Shown here piece after piece: positions 1 through 8,112 of a stretch of 64,000 bases of DNA. The position numbers and the translations under genes were made by a program. The DNA comes from Gemmatimonadaceae bacterium. GTDB lineage: Bacteria > Gemmatimonadota > Gemmatimonadetes > Gemmatimonadales > Gemmatimonadaceae. Below the pieces are notes generated by a model that saw nothing but the letters and a program-made list of their open reading frames with translations, ran no database searches and was not told the DNA's origin. The stretch is from positions 124,001 through 188,000 of the forward strand of contig JADLCY010000008.1 of the NCBI GenBank assembly GCA_020846935.1, written 5' to 3'. Positions within the stretch are counted from its first letter, which is position 1, and every line of letters starts with the position of its first letter.

Positions 1-66
1 GACCTTGCCCGCCCTCGACCAGCGTCCCAACTTCGCCGCTCCAATTCCTGCAGAACGGAGACGACC

Positions 67-1026
67 GTGCGCGCTCGATGGATGCTGTCGCTGTCTGTCA
101 TGGCTGTGCCTGGCGCCGCGGCGCTGGCGCAGGCAAAGCACCGGAACCCGATCGTGGACCTGCTCGATCAGCACAAGCCGGTCTTCGGGCTGTACGCACC
201 CTCCAACCCGCGCATGCGTCCGGGCCAGTCCCCGGCGGCCAACGCGCCGGCGCCACGGACTCAGGCTCAGCTTGCCCAGGATGCCCTCGCCTACACCAAC
301 GGCGACTACGTCTTCGACGGCAGCATGGAGGGCAACTTCGACGCAGGCCTTGTCACGTTCTCCGAGTTCGTGAAGGGCATGGCCGTGGGAGGTTCGCTCG
401 CGCGAACACATCCGCTCATGGTGAAGGTGCCGGAGATCGCGCCCAATCTCGCCCTCGCCCGGGAACGCATTGGCCGCCAGCTGAACCTTGGCGTGAGCGG
501 CATTGTCTTTGTTGACGTGGAAAGCGCCGAGGAAGTGCGGCAGGGACTGGCCATGATGCGTCCGCGGTCCAGCGGAGGAACGCGCCCTGACGACGTGGGG
601 CAGGCACCGTCGCTGTGGGGAATGACCGAGCGCGAGTATCGCGCCAAGGCGGATCTGTGGCCGCTCAACCCGGCGGGCGAGCTGGTGAACTGGACGATCG
701 TCGAGTCGAAGGAGGGTCTCGCGCGAGTCCGCGAGATCGCCGCGGTGCCCGGCATTGGCGTGCTCTTCCCCGGCGCGGGCACGCTCCGCGGCGTGTTCTC
801 GACGACCGACTCCACGGGGCGTCGCGTGGTGGACGAGGTGGCCTGGGAGGGCGCGATCCAGCAGGTGCTGGCGGCCTGCAAGGAGTTCAAGATCCCCTGC
901 GGGTACCCGGCAAACCTCAACGACATCGAACGGCGCATGAAGCAGGGCTTCAGCGTGTTCGTGATCGGCTGGGGCGAGCCGGGCATGAAGACGATCGAGC
1001 TCGGAAAGCGGGTCGGCGGTCGCTGA
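67..1026 (+). CDS. Exported HpcH/HpaI aldolase-like protein
   Basis: A 319-residue protein starting at GTG behind a CGGAG-like ribosome site. Residues 1-23 form a signal peptide (hydrophobic core, cleavage near ALAQA), so it should act in the periplasm. The body resembles the HpcH/HpaI (2,4-dihydroxyhept-2-enedioate aldolase/citrate lyase beta) TIM barrel: VFVDVESAEE near 165-175 resembles a metal- and substrate-binding strand, and a C-terminal FVIGWGEPG segment matches the barrel end. Known members are cytoplasmic class II aldolases acting on oxo-acids; the substrate here is unknown. An exported member is unusual. No operon partner is obvious, since the next gene starts about 110 bases on. 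The family call is fairly secure, the function is not. Confidence 0.7.
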   Translation: MRARWMLSLSVMAVPGAAALAQAKHRNPIVDLLDQHKPVFGLYAPSNPRMRPGQSPAANAPAPRTQAQLAQDALAYTNGDYVFDGSMEGNFDAGLVTFSEFVKGMAVGGSLARTHPLMVKVPEIAPNLALARERIGRQLNLGVSGIVFVDVESAEEVRQGLAMMRPRSSGGTRPDDVGQAPSLWGMTEREYRAKADLWPLNPAGELVNWTIVESKEGLARVREIAAVPGIGVLFPGAGTLRGVFSTTDSTGRRVVDEVAWEGAIQQVLAACKEFKIPCGYPANLNDIERRMKQGFSVFVIGWGEPGMKTIELGKRVGGR

Positions 1027-1134
1027 TCGCCGGGAACTCGGGGCGCACGAGGGCGCTTCGGGTCGTTGGCCCCCGGGGACTGCCCAAGCGATCCCGGGCG
1101 CTGCATCGTTCTGCGCTGAGCCCTCACCGGATCC

Positions 1135-2022
1135 GTGCCTGTGCGCTCCCTCCTCCTCGTAGCCGCCCTTGCCTGCGCGACGACCCTCCCCGCGCAGCAA
1201 AACTTCGACACCGTGCAGGTCCGAGCGACCGCCCTGGCCGGCAGCGTCCACATGCTCGTGGGATCGGGCGGCAACATTGCCGTGTCGGTCGGCGACGACG
1301 CGGTGTTCATCGTCGATGACCAGTTCGCTCCGCTCACGCCGAAGATCCAGGCCGCGATCGCGCGACTGACCCCGAAGCCGGTGCGGTTCGTCGTCAACAC
1401 GCACTGGCATTTCGACCACACGGGCGGCAACGAGAACTTCGGCAAGGCGGGGGCGCTCATCGTCGCGCACGACAACGTGCGCAAGCGCATGTCGACCGAG
1501 CAGTTCATGGCCGCGCTCAACCGGCGCGAGCCACCGTCCCCGCCGGCAGCGCTCCCGGTGGTGACCTTCTCCGACGGCGTCACGTTCCATCTCAACGGCG
1601 ACTCGGTGGTCGTCACGCACGTGCCGCCGGCCCACACCGACGGCGATGCGGTGATTCACTTCGTGAAGGCCAACGTCGTGCACATGGGCGACGCCTTCAA
1701 CAATGCGGGCTTGCCCTTCGTGGATCTCTCGAGTGGCGGCTCCATCAATGGCATCATCGGCGCCGCCGACAAGGTGTACGCGATGACCAATGACGCGACG
1801 AAGATCGTGCCGGGGCATGGTCCGCTGGCCAACCGGGCTCGCCTCAGGCAGTATCGCGACATGCTCTTTGCCCTGCGCGAGCGGGTGCAGCGCGAAGTGG
1901 CATCGGGCCGCTCGGTCGACCAGGTCCTCGCGCTGAGGATCACTGATCCATACGCGCGCGACTTCCCCGGTGGGCACGAGCGTTTCGTGCGGCTCCTGCA
2001 CGAGGAACTGAGCCGGCGCTGA
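1135..2022 (+). CDS. Exported metallo-beta-lactamase-fold hydrolase
   Basis: A 295-residue exported protein (signal peptide about 1-20, ending LPAQQ). The metallo-beta-lactamase zinc motif THWHFDHTGGN is at residues 89-99, giving H90, H92, D94 and H95. Further ligands are visible as H167 (AHTDGD), D186 (HMGD) and H228 (PGHG), so all positions for a binuclear zinc site are present. It resembles the class B-like periplasmic hydrolases that Gram-negative bacteria encode in several copies; the substrate cannot be read from sequence and beta-lactamase activity should not be assumed. GTG at 1135 is used, with a second in-frame GTG at 1141 also possible. Confidence 0.85.
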   Translation: MPVRSLLLVAALACATTLPAQQNFDTVQVRATALAGSVHMLVGSGGNIAVSVGDDAVFIVDDQFAPLTPKIQAAIARLTPKPVRFVVNTHWHFDHTGGNENFGKAGALIVAHDNVRKRMSTEQFMAALNRREPPSPPAALPVVTFSDGVTFHLNGDSVVVTHVPPAHTDGDAVIHFVKANVVHMGDAFNNAGLPFVDLSSGGSINGIIGAADKVYAMTNDATKIVPGHGPLANRARLRQYRDMLFALRERVQREVASGRSVDQVLALRITDPYARDFPGGHERFVRLLHEELSRR

Positions 2023-2204
2023 CGTCCTCGTCGAAACGCCTCGGTCCGCTCGACGATCGCCTCGCGGAGGCCGGCGACGATCGCCTGGCGCAGGCCGGGC
2101 CCCGACCCGACCCGGTGACGGTCGCGCTTCAGCCCGGGGATCCCCTGTTGTCGTTAGCTTGCGAGTGACCGGGCACGCGCCCGGCGGCGACGACATCAGG
2201 CGAC

Positions 2205-3395
2205 ATGACGGACAGCAAGGGCACCATTGGCATTCTCACCGGGGGCGGCGACGTCCCCGGACTCAATCCCGCGATCCGCGCGATCACGATCCGCGCTCTC
2301 CGCGAGGGATATCGCGTGATCGGCATCCGGCGAGGCTGGGCCGGGCTGGTGGACTACAGACGCGAAGCGGGCGCCGACAATAGCGACAACGTGCAGGTGC
2401 TGTCCGAAGCGATCGTCAATCGCGCGGGCCGCACCGGTGGCACGTTTCTCCACACGTCGCGCACACGACCCAGCCACCTGCCGCGTGAACGCGTGCCTGC
2501 GTGGCTCACCGGGTACGATCGCGACCTCAACGACGTCACCCCCGACGTGCTGCGCAACCTCGAGCACATGGGAATCGACACGCTCATTCCCATCGGCGGC
2601 GACGACACGTTGAGCTACGGCAAGCGCCTGCACGACGAAGGCGTGAACGTGGTCGCGATCCCAAAGACCATGGACAACGACGTCTATGGCACCGACTACT
2701 GCATCGGGTTCTCGACCTGCGTCACGCGCACGATCGAGCTGACCCACGCGCTGCGCACGTCGGCGGGGTCGCACGAGCGGTTCCTCGTGATCGAGGTCTT
2801 CGGTCGCTACGCCGGATTCACCGCCCTGCTGCCGACCATGGCCGGCGCCGCGGATCGCTGTGTCATTCCGGAGTACGCGGTCGACGTCGAGCGGCTCGCT
2901 GAACTCCTGACCGGCGATCGCAATCGACATCCGAGCCGATACGCGGTGGTGCTGGTCTCCGAAGGTGCGACGCTGGCGACCCAGGACGGCATGAGCTTCG
3001 AAGGTCATGAGACGGACATGTTCGGCCATCGCAAGCTTGGTGGCATCGGTGACAAGGTCGCCGCAGCCCTCAAGGAGTATTCGCCCCGGTTCAACAACGG
3101 TCGCCGGATCGATGTCGTGAACCAGCGGCTGGGCTACCTGGTACGCTCCGGCGACCCCGACGCGCTCGACTCGATCGTGCCGATGGCGTTCGGCAACCTC
3201 GCGCTGGACCTCATCCTGAAGAAGGAGTACGGACGGCTCGTGAGCATTCACCGCGGGTTCTACGACAGCGTTCCCATCTCGAGCGTCACGTCGGAGAAGA
3301 AGGTCGTGGACGTCGCCCGCTACTACAACACCGACCGGTGCCGCCCGATCTACGACTTCGATCGCGCACCGCTCTTCATCATGACGAGCGACTGA
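2205..3395 (+). CDS. pfp: 6-phosphofructokinase, pyrophosphate-type signature
   Basis: A 396-residue phosphofructokinase phosphorylating fructose 6-phosphate in glycolysis. The N-terminal GILTGGGDVPGLN motif (9-21) is the nucleotide/PPi loop. The donor-discriminating motif reads GGDDT (131-135) rather than GGDGT or GGDGS, and the catalytic segment reads PKTMDND (153-159) rather than PGTIDND. In characterised families the second Asp and the Lys mark enzymes that use pyrophosphate, so PPi dependence and a reversible reaction are inferred. Length suits the group III PPi/mixed enzymes. It stands alone, and the following lipoprotein gene begins 8 bases after its stop. Confidence 0.9.
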   Translation: MTDSKGTIGILTGGGDVPGLNPAIRAITIRALREGYRVIGIRRGWAGLVDYRREAGADNSDNVQVLSEAIVNRAGRTGGTFLHTSRTRPSHLPRERVPAWLTGYDRDLNDVTPDVLRNLEHMGIDTLIPIGGDDTLSYGKRLHDEGVNVVAIPKTMDNDVYGTDYCIGFSTCVTRTIELTHALRTSAGSHERFLVIEVFGRYAGFTALLPTMAGAADRCVIPEYAVDVERLAELLTGDRNRHPSRYAVVLVSEGATLATQDGMSFEGHETDMFGHRKLGGIGDKVAAALKEYSPRFNNGRRIDVVNQRLGYLVRSGDPDALDSIVPMAFGNLALDLILKKEYGRLVSIHRGFYDSVPISSVTSEKKVVDVARYYNTDRCRPIYDFDRAPLFIMTSD

Positions 3396-3403
3396 GGCGT
3401 CGC

Positions 3404-4345
3404 TTGCACCGTTCACGCCTCGTCCTGCTGGCCGCGCTGCTCATCGCGAGCGCTTGCCGACGGTCACCGGCCCCTGCCGTGGCGCCCGTCGTCGCACCGG
3501 CTCCCTCATCGCAGAACCCCTCGCCGATGGTCGAGCGCACTCGCGCACACGGCCGGCTGGCGCCCCGCGAACTCCCCGGCCGACGACATACGGTCAGCGG
3601 CATCCTCCCACGGCCGTTCGAGGTCTTCGTCCCGACCGCTGCCGATTCCGGACGCGTCCCGTTGCTCGTGCACTTCCTGGGCGCGGCGTACATCCCGATC
3701 GAAGCGGCACAGCACGCGGATCCGCGCATGGTCGTCGCCACGGTGAACCTTTCGGCCGGCAGCGGCGCGTACGAACAACCGTTCCGTGGCACCACGACCT
3801 GGGCGCGCCTCCTCGCTGCGGTGGATTCCGTGTTGCAGGCAGACTCCAACGGCCGACTGCGACGAAGCACGACGTGGCTCTCAGCGTTCAGTGCGGGCAA
3901 TGGAGCGGTGCGCGCCATCCTGGCGTCCGATGCCCAGGCCCGCGCCATCGACGGCGTCGTGATCCTCGATGGCATTCATACCGGGTACGACCCGCCGGGC
4001 CGCGTGGTCGCCGACAGCGGTCGACTCGACCCGGCGAACTTGCAGTCGCTGCTACGGTATGCCCGCCGAGCCGTGGCCGGAGAGGTTCGCATGCTGGTGA
4101 CCCATTCGGAGGTCTTCCCCGGCACCTTCGCCAGCACCACCGAGACCGCGAACTGGCTGATCGATCAGCTGCGGGTGCCGCGCAGCGCCGTGCTGCGCTG
4201 GGGCCCGCAGGGCATGCAGCAAACGTCGGTTGCCACGCTCGGCGCGTTCACGCTGCTTGGCTTCGCCGGCAACAGTGCGCCCGACCATCTCGATCACCTG
4301 CACGCGCTGCCGGAGCTGCTCGCCCTCGTCACACGCCAAGAGTAG
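3404..4345 (+). CDS. Lipoprotein with alpha/beta-hydrolase fold
   Basis: A 313-residue lipoprotein. The TTG start at 3404 is chosen because it gives a complete lipoprotein signal ending in LIASAC and lies just after the TGAGG at the end of the upstream gene; a longer reading frame from 3338 would overlap the phosphofructokinase. A proline-rich linker (about 22-45) follows the lipid anchor. The rest resembles an alpha/beta hydrolase: a nucleophile-elbow-like FSAGNG, an Asp in VILDGIH and a C-terminal His in DHLDHLHALP. It is probably an outer-membrane-tethered esterase-like protein. The substrate is unknown and the catalytic triad is inferred from order and spacing only. Confidence 0.65.
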   Translation: MHRSRLVLLAALLIASACRRSPAPAVAPVVAPAPSSQNPSPMVERTRAHGRLAPRELPGRRHTVSGILPRPFEVFVPTAADSGRVPLLVHFLGAAYIPIEAAQHADPRMVVATVNLSAGSGAYEQPFRGTTTWARLLAAVDSVLQADSNGRLRRSTTWLSAFSAGNGAVRAILASDAQARAIDGVVILDGIHTGYDPPGRVVADSGRLDPANLQSLLRYARRAVAGEVRMLVTHSEVFPGTFASTTETANWLIDQLRVPRSAVLRWGPQGMQQTSVATLGAFTLLGFAGNSAPDHLDHLHALPELLALVTRQE

Positions 4346-4493
4346 GCCCGGCGGCGCGCCGAGCGATCGGCGAGCGGCCTGCGGACCCCCACGCGGGATC
4401 GCCTGCGGTCGAGCCCGCCGTGGCGTGCACGCCTCAGGCTGGTCAGGTCGACACCGGCAGTCCTACGTTGGACCAGCACTTCGAGGAGGGGCG

Positions 4494-5258
4494 ATGTTCT
4501 GGCATCGAGCGGTGGCATGCGCAGTGCTCGTGATGACGACAGCGTGTACGAGCACGGCGATCGAATACGACCGGATGACGGGTACCGCGTTCCCGCAACC
4601 GCAGGCGCGCAACAACGCGACGCACACCATCCCCACGATCTATGCGGCAGAGGGGTACCTGGTGAGCGTGGGCGAAGACCAGACCAACATCGCGGCGCTG
4701 ACCGGACCACCGGACCCCAACGATCCGAATCAGTACGATTTCATTACGGAAGCCGAGCTTGACGCGCTGGAGACCGCCAACCGGTCGAGCCCGGTGGGGT
4801 CGACCCGGTTCCTCTGCTTCAACTGGGGGATCGTGCCATCGTACTGCACGAGGTATCACCTGTATGGCATCGTCGTGAACCACTTTTACGAAGATCCGAG
4901 CGGGGTACGGCGCCCCACGATTCTCGGCATCATGTGGACGGCGAACAACCGGCGTGCGTTTGCCGGGTTCTGGCGCAACACGACGGTATCCGGCGACAAC
5001 GGCAAGTACCTGCGATCGACGGCGCACGAAATCGGCCACGCGTTCAACCTGCACCACGAGGACGGCAACGGGTCGACCGACATCATGAACCAGACGGGCG
5101 TGGTGGGGAACAACTACGTGTACGACTTTGTCGCGACCGCGAGCACCGATCACCTGTCGCAACACGACAAGGGCTGCGTCTGGCCCGGCCTCAGCGCGTT
5201 CGCTGCGGCGCACACCAACCACGCCGATCACGGGTATAATTCGGGCACGTGCCCGTAG
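4494..5258 (+). CDS. Metzincin-like zinc protease, lipoprotein
   Basis: A 254-residue protein starting at ATG 4494 behind a strong GAGGAGGGG ribosome site. The N-terminus is a lipoprotein signal (MTTAC, Cys18). HEIGHAFNLHH at 178-188 matches the metzincin HExxHxxxxxH zinc site (H178, E179, H182, H188), followed by a Met-turn candidate in DIMN (M198). It is therefore predicted to be a surface or periplasmic metalloprotease tethered by lipid. Length is short for secreted metzincins, so it may be a minimal catalytic domain. The next gene starts 8 bases downstream and is probably co-transcribed. No named peptidase family is assigned. Confidence 0.75.
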   Translation: MFWHRAVACAVLVMTTACTSTAIEYDRMTGTAFPQPQARNNATHTIPTIYAAEGYLVSVGEDQTNIAALTGPPDPNDPNQYDFITEAELDALETANRSSPVGSTRFLCFNWGIVPSYCTRYHLYGIVVNHFYEDPSGVRRPTILGIMWTANNRRAFAGFWRNTTVSGDNGKYLRSTAHEIGHAFNLHHEDGNGSTDIMNQTGVVGNNYVYDFVATASTDHLSQHDKGCVWPGLSAFAAAHTNHADHGYNSGTCP

Positions 5259-5266
5259 GGGGTCCA

Positions 5267-6208
5267 ATGCGCGTTGCTCGAATGGCCGTTGCGTGCCTGC
5301 TTTCGCTCGCTGTCCCCTTTGACATGACTGCCCAGCAGGCGCCCGGTTTGCGGCTGGTGATCGAGACGGAGCGACCGAGTGTCGCCCTCGGCGAACCGGT
5401 CTACCTCACGGCGCGTGTCCGTAACGAAGGCTCGGCGGCGGCACGCCTCATTCCGCTGCTTCAACCATCGGATGGCCTGCTCGTCATCTCGATGTCGGGG
5501 CCGCGCGGTGAGCGCCTTGGCTTCGTGCCGCTCGGCGTCCGCGACAGCGAGACACCGCCGTCGGACCTGGCGCCCGGTGCACAGGTCGCCACGTCGTTCC
5601 CGGTGTTCTTTGGTGCGTCGGGCTGGACCATGCGAACTCCCGGGACGTACACCCTCCGAGCGCGCTTCACGGTGCATGACGGCCAGGGCGCGCCACGGGA
5701 GCTGCGTTCGGACTCGCTGACGATCCGCGTCGGTGACCAGCCGGCGGAGCTCGCAACGGCGCTGCTCACCACCAGTGCCGCGTCAGAACAGGCCGGCAAG
5801 TTTCTCACCTGGTCGGGTGGCGACCACCTCGGCGCCGGGCAGGAGTTGCTGGCCTCACTGGTGACGCGCTTCCCGGGCGCCGCGCTCATCGATCACTATC
5901 GGCTCGCGCTGGGCCGCAGCCTGGGTCGGCCCTTCAAGGACTACACACGGAGCGCGGTTCGACCGGCCGACCCCGCGCGATCGGTCGCCGCGCTCGAGCA
6001 GGTGCGGGACAGCGTGGTCCCGGCCGTCCTGCGCATCCAGAAGTACCTTGGCCTGGCCACCGGGTATCGCGCGCTCGGTCGATCACCCGATGCGACCCGC
6101 GCGCTGACCGCGGCGAGGGCGTTGGCGGGCGAACGCGCCGAGCTTGCCGAGTTCAGGGAAGCGATCGATCGCGCCGGACGACCGCAGGGCGGAGCGACGA
6201 CGCGTTAG
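5267..6208 (+). CDS. Exported protein with Ig-like N-terminal domain
   Basis: A 313-residue exported protein. ATG 5267 is preferred to an in-frame GTG at 5249 because GTAGGGGG lies seven bases upstream and the GTG overlaps the preceding gene. After the signal peptide (cleavage near DMTAQ), residues of about 25-160 look like a beta-sandwich of the type found in proteinase-inhibitor-like or carbohydrate-binding proteins (RPSVALGEPVYLTARVRNEG). The C-terminal half is helical and TPR-like (GQELLASLVTRFPGAALIDH). It directly follows the metzincin-like protease and could modulate it, but that is only a context inference. I do not recognise a named family. Confidence 0.6.
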   Translation: MRVARMAVACLLSLAVPFDMTAQQAPGLRLVIETERPSVALGEPVYLTARVRNEGSAAARLIPLLQPSDGLLVISMSGPRGERLGFVPLGVRDSETPPSDLAPGAQVATSFPVFFGASGWTMRTPGTYTLRARFTVHDGQGAPRELRSDSLTIRVGDQPAELATALLTTSAASEQAGKFLTWSGGDHLGAGQELLASLVTRFPGAALIDHYRLALGRSLGRPFKDYTRSAVRPADPARSVAALEQVRDSVVPAVLRIQKYLGLATGYRALGRSPDATRALTAARALAGERAELAEFREAIDRAGRPQGGATTR

Positions 6209-6250
6209 GCAGACCTTGCCCCGTGAGCGGGGCGACGGAGAGATTGTGTG

Positions 6251-7570
6251 ATGCGATTCTCTCCGTTGGTTGCCTTTGCCTGCGCCGCCCTGGCGTGCGA
6301 TGGCGCGCCGCCTCGCGCCGAGGGCGCGCCAAGAGCGCCGGCCACGGCGGAGAGCGCACGCCCGGTGCCGCCGACGCCACCGGAAACACCGACACCACCG
6401 GCGCGCACACCGCGACCCGACAGCGTGCGCGCGCTGTACGTGAATGCGTGGGCCGCGGGATCGCGGGGTCGGATGCAGGAACTCATCCGCCTCGCCGATG
6501 CCAGCGAGATCAACGCGTTCATCATCGACGTGAAGGAGTCGGATACCTATCTCGCCTACACCGGGACGAAGATTGCCCTTGCCCGGGAGATCGGCGCCGA
6601 CCGGCGACCCGCGACCACGTGGCTCCCGTCGCTCATCGATACGCTGCGCGCGCACGGCATCTACTCCGTCGCCCGCATCGTGGTGTTCAAGGATCGGATG
6701 CTCGCCGAGCGCAAGCCGGAGCTGGCCATCCGCCACGAGAACGGCTCCGTGTGGCGAGACAACAAGGGCGGAGCGTGGGTCAACCCGTACGACCGACGGG
6801 TCTGGGACTACAACATCGCCATCGCCCGCGAAGCGCTCGCCATGGGCTTCAGCGAGCTGCAGTGGGACTATGTCCGCTTTCCCGACGTGACTGATCGCAT
6901 GCGGGCCGTCATGCGCTTCCCGGGCAGCAACGACGTGAGTCGCGCAGACAACATTGGCGCCTTCATCACCTACTCCAAACAGCAGCTGCGGGAGTTCGAC
7001 GTGCCGGTCACCGCCGACGTGTTTGGCCTCGTCACGCACGTCGAGGACGACGTGGGGATCGGCCAGAACTGGGAGAAGGTGATCGCCGCCGCCGACGTCG
7101 TCCTGCCGATGGTGTACCCGTCGCACTACTACGCCGGGCTGTATGGCTTCAAGCGACCCATCGCGAACCCGTACGAGATCGTGCGACTCGCCTCGACGGA
7201 TGCCGTCGAACGCTCGGCGTTCGTGCGCGACTCGATGAAGCAACCGGTGGGCGAGGTGATGCCCTGGCTCGAGGCGATGAGCATCCGTGGCGCCAGTTTT
7301 GGGCCCGCGGAGGTCCGCGCCCAGATCCAGGCCGTGTACGACGCCGGCCTGAGGAGCTGGGCCCTGTGGAATCCGGGATCGAAGTACGGCGTCTACGCCG
7401 ACGCTCTGCGTCCGGCTTTGGGCGGACCGTCGCCCGTCGAGCGACGTGGGTGGACCGCACCACGCTGGGACGTGCCGCGCGAACGACTCAGCCGAGTCAT
7501 CGTGAGGCGTGACCGCGCGGCCCGCGCCGCGGCCCCCGCAGACAGCAGCACCCGATCGCGAGCGCCGTAA
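6251..7570 (+). CDS. Putative glycoside hydrolase, DUF4015 family
   Basis: A 439-residue lipoprotein or exported protein (FACAALAC near the N-terminus, then a proline/threonine-rich linker to about residue 55). The barrel matches the DUF4015 putative glycoside-hydrolase family: INAFIIDVKESD, RIVVFKDRMLAERKPELAI, a WVNPYDRRVWDYN segment and ELQWDYVRFPD. These segments contain the acidic strand-end residues typical of GH13/GH-like TIM barrels. Polysaccharide processing at the cell surface is inferred. ATG 6251 is chosen over the adjacent GTG 6248, with GGAGAG upstream. The last 40 or so residues are Arg/Ala-rich and not part of the barrel. Confidence 0.75.
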   Translation: MRFSPLVAFACAALACDGAPPRAEGAPRAPATAESARPVPPTPPETPTPPARTPRPDSVRALYVNAWAAGSRGRMQELIRLADASEINAFIIDVKESDTYLAYTGTKIALAREIGADRRPATTWLPSLIDTLRAHGIYSVARIVVFKDRMLAERKPELAIRHENGSVWRDNKGGAWVNPYDRRVWDYNIAIAREALAMGFSELQWDYVRFPDVTDRMRAVMRFPGSNDVSRADNIGAFITYSKQQLREFDVPVTADVFGLVTHVEDDVGIGQNWEKVIAAADVVLPMVYPSHYYAGLYGFKRPIANPYEIVRLASTDAVERSAFVRDSMKQPVGEVMPWLEAMSIRGASFGPAEVRAQIQAVYDAGLRSWALWNPGSKYGVYADALRPALGGPSPVERRGWTAPRWDVPRERLSRVIVRRDRAARAAAPADSSTRSRAP

Positions 7571-7732
7571 CGCCGTCGCGCGTGCGTGTTGGAGTCCAGC
7601 GCGATCGCCAAGGGGAGCTCCGCGCGCACGCGGCTCACGCGAACGCGGAGATGGTGCGACGGCGGTCGCGGGCGGGAGTTCCTCGCACACTCGGCTCACG
7701 CCCCAACCCGGTTCCGCGCCCGTGCTACGCGC

Positions 7733-7960
7733 TCAGAACCGGCCGCACCCGCACGAGCCAGGTCCGCATCCTGGTCCCGGCTCGGGCATCGACTTCTCCT
7801 GGCCGTTCATGAGGCCGAACCCGCCAGAGATGAGCCGGCGCACCGGAACCCCCGTCACTGGATGTCGCTCGAGCGGTGGGTCCGACATCGACTGCCGGAC
7901 CTCGAACCGTTCGGCGGCCGCATCAGGTGCGGGAATGGTTTCGTACAGGTAGGTGGGCAT
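7733..7960 (-). CDS. FmdB-family small protein lacking zinc cysteines
   Basis: A 75-residue protein starting at ATG 7960. The MPTYLYE start, the QSMSDPPL segment and the VRRLISGGFGLM segment match the FmdB/CxxC_CxxC_SSSS zinc-ribbon family. The two CxxC pairs that normally bind zinc are absent: the residues between the conserved blocks read through Ala, Asp, Glu and a HPVTGVPVRR stretch. A Cys/Gly cluster (CGPGSCGCGRF) sits at the extreme C-terminus and could bind metal instead. The function of the family is poorly known (regulatory in older literature). It is divergent from the DUF2207 gene, sharing a 150-base upstream region. Confidence 0.75.
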   Translation of the reverse strand: MPTYLYETIPAPDAAAERFEVRQSMSDPPLERHPVTGVPVRRLISGGFGLMNGQEKSMPEPGPGCGPGSCGCGRF

Positions 7961-8112
7961 GGCTCTGGCGCGCAGTCGGTGGGGATATGCTCCCGCTGGA
8001 GAATGACGGATCGGCGCGCTCACCTCAAGCCGCACGCCTGGTCGCGGGGCGATGTCTTGCTGCGCACGCCCGGGTTTCGTAGCGTGGCGGCGTCTCTTCC
8101 GGCCCTCGCATC

